A stretch of DNA of 64,000 nucleotides from Coprinus comatus (lineage: Eukaryota > Basidiomycota > Agaricomycetes > Agaricales > Agaricaceae), in NCBI GenBank assembly GCA_034638255.1, contig JAWPGT010000002.1, forward strand, positions 1,302,001 through 1,366,000, written 5' to 3'. The notes under the pieces are model-generated. The model saw only the letters and a program-made list of their open reading frames with translations. It had not been told where the DNA came from and made no database searches. Of the stretch, positions 40,078 through 51,400 are shown in pieces. The first letter of the stretch is position 1, and each line of letters opens with the position of its first letter. The position numbers were made by a program, and so were the translations under genes.

Positions 40078-42350
40078 ATGACAACACGTACAACGAAACA
40101 GTCCCCTAATGCAGAAAGCACGCAGCTCAGCCACCTGGAATCACTACTACTGGCACAGGCAGCATGGGAGTCTGGCACAAGACCATCGGCCTGGACGACA
40201 ATCGCTAAGATTCTCTCTAAACACCCGCTCGTGACGCGTCCCAAGTCCTTCTTTACTGCTCATGTTCGTTCTTAGACTTTCCGAAAGTATATCTAGTCAC
40301 TTTAATGATATCTCAAACAGTCATGCCGGTCTATGTACGAGAACCTACTCCACGAAGCATCCTTGGAATCGTGCGTTATAACACACAACATAGTTCATTT
40401 ATTGACATCAATTGTCAGAAATGAAGAGAGCAGCTCTATACATTGTATGCATCTACTCACTGGACATCATCTTCCTACTGAATCTTCACTTAGCTCCCAC
40501 AAACCTCGCCCTTGCCCAGAAACATTTCCAGCTCCGTTACAATGAACTACGAGAATTGATTGTGGTGGAAGAGAATGCGTTCAAGTAATGTCATGAAGTT
40601 GCCATTAAGAAGCTAACCTGAACAAGTTCCTACAGAACCATCCTCAAAGAGATTGAAGAGATCAAATCTGGCAAATGGGACGCCAAAATCCAAGCTAAAC
40701 TTACCGGTCAGGTACTGCCTGAAAATAAATGGCCTGTGAATGTAAGTGTATGCGTCTCATTTGCTCTCCGGTACCTTACGTATTCATGTAGATCTTAGCA
40801 CCGTCAATGAGCCGTTAGATCTAAACAATGTATCAGGTACTTCCTCTTCAACTCCTCTTAAGGTAGGTTGTTCTTAACCGTCTTGATACATGTAAGTCAA
40901 CTCGACTTTTCGTTTGCAGAACGCGGCTTCGGAAAATTCGACGGCAACCAATACGGTTGAAAATATTGCTTCACTTCGGATAGACTCCCAATCTGCAACG
41001 GATTTAACAAAAATTGTCTCTTCAAACACTGGAATGGAGGTGGATTCAAATCCCGAGTCCTCGGTAGGGGTGAAGGCGGAGGAAACGAATGACTCACAAA
41101 CGGCAGGTACTCAAAACAATGATCAAGGCAGTATACAGTTAAGACGAGAGGAAGAAGAAGAAGAAGAAGACATCAGTGCCAGTAAATCAGAAGAGGAAGA
41201 AACGGATCGGGAGGACCAGATGGATGAAGCAGAGAACGCTGCTGCTGAGCGGGCTGTCGTAGAAGAACTCACGAAATCTCCTGATAACAAGGTCGAAGGA
41301 GAAGACATCGAAATGAATCATGAGGACCAACCCGAAGTTCAGGATGAATCTGAAAAGGTTCAAGAACCTACGGTAGAAGAAGCTTGTTCTGACGAGGAGC
41401 ACCCTCACACAGCAACACGACGTAAGTATCTCAAAATAAACTTGTATATATCATTATAACATCTTACATAGGTTCTACTCGTAATCAGAGACCCTCTGTT
41501 TCTTCAGGGCCCATAGTAGGAACCCGAAAATCACGCCGCCAACAACGAAGACCAGAACTTGATGCCCAATCCCCGGCGGCCACAGAGACAGAGCCCAATG
41601 GGGAGGAAGAAACCAAAGCAGAAACGCCTCAACTTGAAGATGATTTGCTGTCTTCTCCAGCACCTGTTGACCCCGTTGGCGCACGAAGACGTGACTGAAT
41701 CTTCCTATACATAACTTTCACCCTATCTAACAGGTCAATTCAACAGGCAAACGTAAATCTTCCTTAGTAGAAAACGTAGAGTCTCCTCGCGATCGCAAAC
41801 GTCAAAGGGAGGAATCGGAACCTGTTGACGATGATGAACCTGGTATGCCTCTTCTCAAACCTACGTATGTACACATTTATATATGCTCGTAAGGGCCTTC
41901 ATCAGGTGGACTGCGGGGAAAGCGACGTGGTGATCGTTCTGAGGAACAGTTGGCGCTGAAACGCTTCCAAAATGTTATTGGCATGCTACACTCCCAAATA
42001 TCCCAACATCGCAATGGCAATATTTTCCACAATCCCATTCGTACAGTCGAAGCACCAGACTATCATGATATTGTCAAACGACCCATGGATTTAAGGACAA
42101 TCAAGACTCGGGTCAAAGATGGTCTAATCACTAATTCATTAGAGTATCAACGGGATATATATCTCATGTTTGCGAATGCAATGATGTACAATCGCCCAGG
42201 ATCAGATGTATACCATATGGCTGAAGATGTGAGTGTACCTCTCACTATACCGTTTTATGTCACTCAAAAACGAAACAGATGATGCACGAGAGCGAAGGAT
42301 ATATTATGACCTTCCGTCAGACGGAAGGCCTAGTTCGGGGGCGACCATAG
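40078..42350 (+). CDS. BRD8-like bromodomain protein (Bdc1-type NuA4 subunit)
   Basis: BRD8 in animals and Bdc1 in fission yeast are bromodomain subunits of NuA4. The N-terminus MTTRTTKQSPNAESTQLSHL continues ESLLLAQAAWESGTRPSAWT, a SANT-like segment found in BRD8 proteins, then a helical part (HFQLRYNELRELIVVEENAF). A long acidic, disordered centre with a Glu run follows. The bromodomain is at the C-terminus: VIGMLHSQISQHRNGNIFHN, EAPDYHDIVKRPMDLRTIKT, EYQRDIYLMFANAMMYNRPG and SDVYHMAED, with the acetyl-lysine-binding Asn in the MMYNRPG loop. The last exon adds MMHESEGYIMTFRQTEGLVR. About nine introns are inferred. No other domain is visible. TRA1, a NuA4 partner, lies 4 kb away. Confidence 0.85.
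41150..41171 (+). repeat. GAA trinucleotide run coding poly-Glu
   Basis: A run of about seven GAA units lies inside the BRD8-like coding sequence and encodes a glutamate run in the acidic linker. It is in frame and a multiple of three, so length changes would not break the protein. Confidence 0.85.
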
Positions 42351-42921
42351 CTAGTAATACAAGTTATTTATGTTTTGTTTGTGGTTCTAAGTGCAACACG
42401 TTCATCCGTACATATACATACTTCGTTTATTTTATTCGTCCAAGTGTTGCAGCTTGAACTATATACATGGTGGTTTGTTCAACAAGGCATGTGGCACCAG
42501 GCAGATCAACAGACACAGACAGACCCCTTATCCTCAAGTGATTTTAGCGCCCGACCACCAAGCATCCCCATCTACCACCACTATCCACCCATATAGTCAA
42601 ACTGTGCTTCCAAGACAAAAACACTGGAGTGTCACTGTTGATGCCCCTCTCTTTTTCGTGAGTATGGGCCAAGCACACACCTGTAATCACACTGACTCAG
42701 ACTTTATTTCTGTCGTCCTGTCCACTGAATCCGGATGTTTTCAGTGTTGGCTCCTACACAACTCTGGAGTGAGATAACCTTCGTAGATTGGAAAGCAAGT
42801 AAACAAGATAAACCCTTGCAATTTTTTCTTCGTTGGCCATACAACACGTAACATCACGACCTGAAAGCGTCCATTGCTTCTACTTGGCCCACAACCACCA
42901 TCAAGCTCCAACACTTCGCAC
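42351..42921. other. Intergenic gap, 571 nt
   Basis: This lies between the stop of the BRD8-like gene and the chosen start of the CTD kinase, both on the plus strand. The first part is AT-rich and likely 3' UTR. The rest should hold the kinase promoter and leader. Short open frames (74-128 codons) cross it with no conserved motif. The kinase frame itself is open upstream of its first ATG (to 42874) but uses no ATG there. Confidence 0.55.
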
Positions 42922-45900
42922 ATGCGGCAACACAAGCACAACAGACGACCGCGAGACAGTAAAGTTCAAGATGAAGATCAGTACACTAGTTCCCGGATGG
43001 AAGAGAATTCCGAAGTATACTCACGTCCCCACCGATCCCACCGGCCGGATAACCGTAGAGCTTCGTCGTCGTCGACTCGGTATTACGACGAGGGATACAG
43101 AGATATGAACTCCCAGCCACATAGTCGTCATAACGAGGAGACATGGTACTCAGATACTTCAAGGTATAGGGAGGACGATACATATCGGAGAGAGGATGAA
43201 TATGACATAGGACTCGGACGAGATTCCGACTGGGGACCTCGTCCCACCGGTGATACTCAGTATCCTAGCTTGAGGGACGATTGGTCCCACCAACGTTATG
43301 AGCATCCATCGTCTTACCCAGAGCCTTCAACATGGGGAGCTGCTGTATCCCGCGATGCATATGACAGCAGGAACACCTACTACGACGAGTGGTCGTCGGG
43401 CACCACCCGTGGTTCCTCTTCTCGCACTCATGATACTGACAGACGGCGACATATAGACAAACGCGACAGAGAAGATGTAGGCTTGTACCGGGACCAAAAG
43501 CGGGAGAAAGAGCCCCAACCACGTTACCAGAGCGATTCAGGTTGGGAGATGCGGCACAGAGAAAACGGTTGGGACGATCGCATGCCCGAAGACCCTCCCT
43601 TAGTTGACCAGCCTTCCGTTGAAGAACGAGCTTGGGAACCTGCTCCAACATGGAAGCCCTCTCATCGGGACAACTCACAGCATAGACAAACCATGCAATA
43701 TAATCATCGCAATACCCAAGCAAAACAGCCGTATAATAAATCGCAGAAGCGTTATCAGAACTTCAAACACCAACGACGCGACTGGAGAAACGACGATTCT
43801 AATTTGAATAAGTAATTTTCCTCACGCCTTGATGTCGATTTTCATTTGCTGAACCTTCTATATAGCTGGACTCGCCGGGATTATCACTCACAAAAAAAGC
43901 CAAACAAAACTACAGGGCAATATCAACCCCAACAGAAAGAACAAGAACACCGTTCAAGATCACGATCACGGTCACCAACAGAATCGTACCATTCACGCGT
44001 TTCTTCGCGCGGTGCTTCACGATCACCTTCTCATTCCCCTGCACCCAAACGAAGACGTCGCGAAGCTAGTCCAGTGAAGAGAAGTGTTACACCAAGTGAC
44101 AAGGATGCCATCAACTGGGTACCTCGAAGTGACCGCGCTTTATTTTCGCGATCTCCTAGTCCAAAACAAGAACCTGTAAGACCTCAAAGCCCACCACATC
44201 CACGCAGGAAATCCATTTCGTCTATATCTACAGCCACTTCGGACCGTAGCAGGAGCAGAAGTCCTCAGTCAAATGCTCGCCGTGTTCATCGATTACCACC
44301 TGCTTCAGAACCATCAACTACGCTTCCATTCGACAACGGATTGAAAGGCGCTAATTCTATTCCTTTGGCTTCCCAACCTCCATCTAACGGAAAGCACCAT
44401 ACTCACGATAGAAACCATACAGCCTTGAATGTAAGCCTGTCTTTCTCCTTGCCTTTGTCTATACGTTTCTCATTTTTGTAGTCCGATTGGGTAACATCGA
44501 GTGATGTTCGTTATAATGAGCCCATGCCACCCCCTGCAATGATTCCTCCCCGTTCAAACTATGGAATTACAGAATTTTCGGAGCCTTTGCCACCTCCACC
44601 ACTCAACATTTCTCCCCGAACAAATCCGTCGAAGACACCTGGGATGATACCCACGACGAAAGCACAGCCGCCTAGTTCTTCTCTGCGGAAATTCTTTCCA
44701 GGGGATGATGAAGATGCTGAACACCAAAGCGGCGATGTTCTCTCTTCAATTAAACCACAACCTAACCAACCTTTCCATCAAACTCCACCCCCCTCTAAAG
44801 CAGTATGGCCGCCACCGGAAAACGAAACCGAAATACCTCAACCTCACCTGTCAACTTGGCCCAGACGAAACGCTACTCATTATTCACGTCCTGAGTCGAC
44901 TTCGGATAGTCATTTATCATCTTCACAATCCCCGTCCCAACCGTACGTCGAGAATACGGCTTGGGACGGGGGAGTACAGCGCCATCGGCTCTCCTCTCAC
45001 ACTTCGACCGCCGTCATAGAGAAAAAGAACCCGGCTCGGGGACACCAAACAGTCGCCGAGCCGCAGGTTCCACTTGCTGGGCCGTCATCACCACATTCCT
45101 CCCCTCATGTACCTTCGCAAGCTCCTTCCCTTCCTCCCCCTCCTCAACAACAACAACAGCATCAAGATGACACGACTCAAAATCAACCAGCCTGGAGTAA
45201 AACTTCACCGACGACAAAAAAGGACGCATATAGCATCATTGCTCAGGTTGGAGAGGGAACATTTGGTAAAGTTTACAAGGCTCGCAACACACTATCAGGC
45301 CTACTTGTTGCAATGAAGCGCATACGTATGGAGACGGAAAAGGATGGATTTCCTGTCACTGCCATGCGAGAAATCAAGTTATTGCAATCACTCCGACACG
45401 AAAATGTTGTTGAGCTATTCGAAATGGTAGTCTCCAAAGGTAAGTTGTTTTTTGGCCAACAAATATATTGTCTCATTCTTGATGTAGGCTCTGTATACAT
45501 GGTCTTCGAGTATATGGATCATGACTTGACTGGAATACTTGCCCAGAATCAATTTGAATTCACACGAGGTCATCTTAAATCGCTGTGTCACCAAATGTTG
45601 GCAGGACTGGCATATCTTCACCATAAAGGCGTTATACACCGAGACATTAAAGGCTCTAACATCTTGATCAACAATCGCGGGGAACTAAAGCTGGCTGACT
45701 TCGGATTGGCCCGGTTTTACCAGAAGCGACGACGAACAGATTACACAAATCGTGTTATTACACTCTGGTATCGCCCTCCTGAACTTTTATTTGGGACTAC
45801 CGTATATGGCCCTGAAGTCGACATGTGGAGTGCCGGGTAAGCTTTCAACAAAAAGATACACGATCTGGTAACATAACATGTCCATCTAGCTGTATAATGC

Positions 45901-46417
45901 TGGAGCTATTCACCAGACGGCCCGTCTTCACGGGTATGGATGAGATACAGCAGTTACATGTTATCTTCCACAAACTTGGAACGCCTACAACCGAACGTTG
46001 GCCTTCCCTCGTAAACCTACCTTGGTATGAGCTCGTGAAGCCGGAAAACCAAATACCCAACCGCTTCCGCGACACTTTTCACGAGTCAGTGTAGTTGACA
46101 ATGGTTAGTTTGTTGTGTATCTAAGCCTTTCTCTTTCCCAGGTATATGACTCCGGCTGCGCTCGATCTTGCCGAAAAATTACTGGCCTATGATCCAGCAC
46201 AACGTATAACTGCAGTGCAAGCAATGGAGGCACCTTATTTCACTCAAGAGTCACCTTCTGCTGAAATGCCTACTGGGTACGTGGTAGTTTAAAAAGCACA
46301 CCGAAATATCACTCCTGACGTTTATTTAGGCTTTCGACTTTAGAGGGTGAATGGCATGAGCTCGATTCCAAACGAGAACGAGCTAAGAAGCGGAAGAAGA
46401 ACGAGGGTGGGGCATAA
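42922..46417 (+). CDS. CTK1: CTD kinase catalytic subunit (Ctk1/CDK12-like)
   Basis: Ctk1/CDK12 kinases phosphorylate Ser2 of the RNA polymerase II CTD during elongation, with a cyclin K-type partner. A long disordered N-terminus comes first: an Arg/Tyr/Ser-rich part from [14 protein letters not shown], then an RS stretch ([18 protein letters not shown]) and a Pro-rich part with a QQQQQ run. The kinase domain starts near 45220: glycine loop [16 protein letters not shown]-type Lys in VAMKRIRM, cyclin-contact helix [11 protein letters not shown], catalytic [14 protein letters not shown] in LADFGLARF, the T-loop [19 protein letters not shown], and VDMWSAG. The C-terminal lobe is completed in the exons 45890-46417. 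All catalytic residues are present. Start 42922 is the first in-frame ATG. The gene ends 115 nt from the convergent CSN4 stop. Confidence 0.93.
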
Positions 46418-46532
46418 ATACCTTGTATTCCCTTGGACTTTCGCATCTTTTGACTTATGAGTATAGATTTTAATCGTAAAATATGAATTCTGCCGTGTAA
46501 TGTTATAAGACACATAGTCAAACAAGGAAATT

Positions 46533-48093
46533 TCAAGCCGAGGCTACTGAAACTTTCACTAGGCCCTTTCCTATGAGGTGTTGTACGATAGATTCAACCT
46601 TGGAAAAGAAATTAGTATATTCACATTACACGTAGGTAATAAAAAAAAACTGACGTTAGCAGCGGTCAGTCTAATTTGGTTGTCCCAACGTTTAGTGAAT
46701 GGTGCCCCTGTGTCTTCTGCTTCTTCCACTTCTCCCAGGCCACCGGCTTTACCTTGGGCATCGTCCTCTTCGCGGTCGTTTTCAAACCAGATGAGTTTAT
46801 CAACCTGATCAATTGATCCTCTCAGACGACCCTGCTCTATCATCTTTCGGGCCATGGTTTCTGCGGCTCCTGGTGTAAGATCAAGAAGCGCACCGAGACC
46901 ACGGAATGAGATGTTATTATATATTTTGGAACTTGCTAAGAGATTGTGCTCCATAACTGCGCGATCTAGAACGGTGGATGGACCAGTTCTAGTACTCGCA
47001 GCTGGTTCGTTGTCGACATTATAGGTATTGTCGTTCCCTCCAGACGCAAGCCTGTCATTTGAGGAAATTGCGACTTTTGCCAACTGATGAGGTTTGAGGG
47101 TTTTTTCGAATTCCTTTATCTCAGCTGAGCGGAGGATGTGGTCAAGGAACATTTTGGAGAGAATGTTAAAGGTTGGTAGATCCACAGATCTTTCGTCTCG
47201 GTAAAGAGATGCAAGGACGCGAGATCGGTTAGGTCCTGCTGGTGCAAGGACTGCACACGTAACTGCGGCCACTCTGTATAAAGGATAGTGAGTGTAATTG
47301 ATCAGGTGGGAATGTATGAACATACAGCATGTGGCGACGCTCTTCCTCATCAATCTCGCCCACATAACTCAGTTCGTGATAACGACTGGCCGCTTCCAGA
47401 AACTTGCGGTTGTAATCACTGATGCGTGCTTGACATAACTTAAATTGAAGTGTGATTTCACGGTCTGTGGCAGAATGGACCAGGAGCGCTGCACGATTAT
47501 AGTATGTTTCAGCCTGTACCGATTCTTCGTCCTCGAGTAGGAGACGGACAATTCGGATATATACGCGTAGCTTGTCTGCGTCAGATACTGTCCTGTGATC
47601 AGTGAGTCAATGAATTAGTACTCAGAAATATGGACATTCTACCTTTGGCCTGATTCCAAGGTCGTGCTCATGAGCACTCGTGCAGCCTCACTCCATTCCT
47701 CTTCCTCTTCAAAAATATCTGCAAGTTGGAATTTGAGACCATTAACCTATTGGATGTCAGTGCAACTGGATGATTGACGCGTTATCAATGCACCTGTTCT
47801 ACATAGCTGACGAGACGAGGCTGTACAATTTCCAGAATATCTTCAATAACACGCTTTCTTAGCTCGGTGTCTTTGATTCCACCTTCAGCTAACACCTTGA
47901 CGAGTTCCGAAAGTACTTGTCTTGCCACTACAAGTCCGATGGCATCCTGGATCACAGTCTCGACGAGCGTGTGTAAGTCTGTTGCAACAGCTTCAGCATC
48001 TGAGCGAGCAAGGATCTCTGGGATGAGTGAAATAAATGCGGGGCCTTTGTCTTTCTGTCCAAGGCTCGAATATTCGGCGAGTTTACCCTCCAT
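46533..48093 (-). CDS. CSN4: COP9 signalosome subunit 4
   Basis: CSN4 is a PCI-domain subunit of the COP9 signalosome, which removes Nedd8 from cullins; it contacts the CSN5-CSN6 pair. The start is MEGKLAEYSSLGQKDKGPAF. TPR-like helices include QVNGLKFQLADIFEEEEEW, RVYIRIVRLLLEDEESVQAE and SRYHELSYVGEIDEEERRHM. The PCI/winged-helix part includes ILSKMFLDHILRSAEIKEFE, NISFRGLGALLDLTPGAAE and GSIDQVDKLIWFEN. Splicing the last intron (GTCAGT donor, TTTTCCAAG acceptor, about 46604-46649) gives the end VESIVQHLIGKGLVKVSVAS-A rather than the longer read-through frame. Introns total about six. A CUL4-type receptor (the DCAF-like gene) is in the same window, but I see no further link. Confidence 0.94.
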
Positions 48094-48432
48094 AGATGGA
48101 TGATTAAAGGTGTATTAAGATCGAAATATCAATAGGTGACTGCCTAATGGGGAAGCAGGCTGTCATGATGGGGCTGTAACATTTGTTGGTTGATATCGAC
48201 AGTAAGCTGGCAACCGCTGCTCGCAAATGTCCTGCCTGTGTCTACCTTCTTCCCCACCATCTGGCTCAGCGAGCATTCTGTTCTTCCTTATACAGCTGGT
48301 CTCTGTCTACGCTAGTGTTAATCCTATCTACTAGCGTTGTTCTCTTCACCTTCATTACCCTGCGTTCTCTGCTATCTATAGCCTAGTAAACGGACCCCGA
48401 TTTAATTACTCGCCTTAAATCGCCCACTCAAA
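48094..48432. promoter_or_regulatory. Divergent intergenic region, CSN4 / tandem-exon gene
   Basis: This 339 nt region separates the CSN4 start from the start of the repeat-exon gene. The half nearest the latter is rich in pyrimidines on the plus strand (CTTCTTCCCC, TTCTTCCTT, TCTGTCTAC), common just upstream of start sites in basidiomycetes. A plus-strand frame at 48183-48386 has no family match. No TATA box stands out. Confidence 0.45.
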
Positions 48433-51400
48433 ATGTCTCGTCTGACGACCTCTCCCTTCCACAAACCGTCGCCATTCATTTTCCCGAGGGAACCAATTAG
48501 TCCACCTGAAACTCTGACTGACAGTGGATACTTGTCTACAGGCCTGCCCCAGATGTTTCAAGAACCTAGGCTTGAGGAGACCATAGCCACAAGTATAGAG
48601 GTCCCAGGATTTTCCGCACCATCTCGAACCGCAAGTGGTCGCCCGTCCATTTCATACCAGAATTCTAGTCTCCGTGATACTCATGCACGACCTGTCCAAC
48701 GAAGTTATAGATTCTTCGTTGTGGTTATACCTCCTGCAACAGTGATTCATGAACATGGACAACTTGGGCGCACGTTGGCATCCGGACCACCACATAGACT
48801 TTCCCAAGGTATCATTATGCCTCTGTTTCCTACGGCGAGTTTAATGTCTACCTCCGAATCGCGCCATCTTTTGTTCATGCCCATGGTGACAGCCGTACTA
48901 CCATCGCCGATGACACTACCCCTGGACAAGAGGATCAATCCGTTGCTCAATCTCCGCCCCGTAGTGTACCCGTTAATCGACATGTTCCCAGAAAGCTTTC
49001 CCTTTTAGACCGTATTGAACTTCTCGCCCCCCGTCCAGAAAGCAGGGACAGCACAGTTCTTACCTTAGATGTTCCCGAACGGTCTCTTTCCAAGATACTC
49101 TCACCTATTGCCCAGGAAGAGGAACCTAAAACTGCCAAGGAACAATTGGATAAGCGGGTCAACTCTTGGAGAGCTACTGCCATCGTCAAACCTACACCGT
49201 TAGCAGGGCGCGGCCAAACAAGCCTTGAACCGGTTAATCTCCCTAATAACCTCTCACTTGATGGGGATGCGGTCGGCCTTGATGTAGAACTAAAATTGGA
49301 GGATTTTACTTGGTCAATTTCGTCTGTGGGTCCTGATGACTATGACATCGTGACAGTTGAAACGCTCTCTGAGCGCCTTCCATCTCCTGACATAGCCCAT
49401 CGCATGCTCGAAGACTGTCCACCGACCCCATCCACGGCTACTAGCTGGGGCCCACCTTTATCCTGGCCGGCCAGTCCTTTGAGTGACTTTAGGGCGCCTT
49501 CTTTGGACCTTGGCTTCCGCTCAGTTTTCAGCAGACCTGTTACTCCTACTACTGCGACGTCTTGGGGACCGACATCACCGGCCATGTCGGCCTACGGACA
49601 GTACTATGACTATTCCCCAGCACAATCTGTGCATCTTTGCGATCGTGCTGAATTCAGTCGCCCGGTTACTCCAATGACCGCAACGAGTTGGGGTGCACCA
49701 CTTTCTTATCCCCCGTCACCTATCACTCCTTATCATATCGGGACTCCGGACGCTGCACAGCGTTCCTTCGATCTTGCACAAGAAAATCAATTCACCCAGG
49801 GGCAGCCTCGCAGGGTAAAGCAACAACCATGGAGGAGTGTCTGGCCGTATTTCCGGGCTTCAGAGGCAGTTACAACTGAAAATTCTAAGGTCCCTTCTCG
49901 GATGCCGGGGTACCCCCAACTCTCTATCTGTGAGATTCCACTCTCGTGATATTGGGATTGATTCTTATTACCTCACCTAGACACTCCTGTGTATCCCCAT
50001 TTTGATCTCTATCCAACCCCAGCCGCTTCGATGACACAGAAAGATGCTATAAAACCCACTGTGGAATGGATTTTCCTAAAACCACAGTATCCAAATCTTT
50101 GTGTTTGTATGTATCATTAAATCATATTCGAAGGGTATCCGCATTGAGCTTCGTTTTCAGATGCACCGGTCTATCCCTTCAATCTTATTTCAATATATCC
50201 TGTAATCTCATCTGAGGGACATGTTGAACCGTCTGTTTGCAAGGTTGCATCACAATATCCTATCTTTGATTTGTGTAAGTGGGACTCGTCTTCCTTTCCC
50301 TCAGCCGGTCCAATACCTAAGTCGCTCTGTAGACCCTGCAGTGGGAAAGCCAGAGAAGGCCATGTCTTCTCAAAAAACTAATTGCACCTACCCAGCTCTT
50401 AATATATGTGGGTCTAATGATGTTCAAGAATGCCAGCTTATTCACTAGCATTGTAGATCCTGCGGTCTACCCTCACTTCAACATATATCCAACTATTGAT
50501 CGAATTGTTTCCTCGAATGAGGGACACTCAAGTTTCTACAGTGCTTACAATTATCCGGCTTTAATTATTTGTAGGTTTTCATTTATCAATATATAGAAAT
50601 CCGGACGTGACTCATGGAAAACCAGATCGGACGGTTTATCCTCATTTTGATATTTATCCATCTATAAACGCTAGAGAATTGAAAGCAGAAACTGCTAATC
50701 CTCGTTTGGGCGTCCAAGTGCACCTACCAATCCTTTCTCCTCAGATTACTATCTGTAAGTTGAGTCGAAATCATATTTGGACGATCACTTGAGTGTAACT
50801 CTTATATGATAGACCCGTCGTCATACCCCAATCTGAAGATCTATCCACCAGTCACTGTTCAAAAACCCAAAGAAAAAGTTGAAGTTCCAAATGTCAGAGT
50901 AAAATTATCTGTTCAATATCCTGATTTTGATATTTGTACGTGTGTTATAGTTGTTAGTTTCATGCGCTCACAATCCATCAGACCCATCGATGTACCCAAA
51001 CCTCAATATCTATCCTTCTAGCTCGGAAACATCCCAGACTAGTGTAGTAACAACGCGCCCTTTGGCTGTTGTATCAGCATCACAATACCCCATCTTTGAT
51101 CTGTGTATGTCCTCCCTACAAACGTGTTAGCATATACTGACGTCACTTAGACCCAGCTGTGTATCCCCACTTCAATATCTATCCGGCGCGCACCGAACCT
51201 AAAGATAAGATGACATTGGTTCCCGTATCTGTGACATGGCCAATTTACCCAGTATTCAATCTCTGTACGTAGAGTTTCTACTCTGTATATTTGTTCTTAC
51301 AAGTTTCGTAGATCCTTCGGTGTATCCTTGCTTTGACCTATATCCATTTGTTCCGAAGGTGCAGAATCCTGGCGTCACCCGGCGCACTTCGAATTCAGTC

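Noticed and set aside
48801..48890. 84 nt intron from GTATCATT (48809) to GGTGACAG to explain the frame break in the tandem-exon gene
   Set aside because: Its length is a multiple of three, so it leaves the frame unchanged and cannot join the two coding parts.
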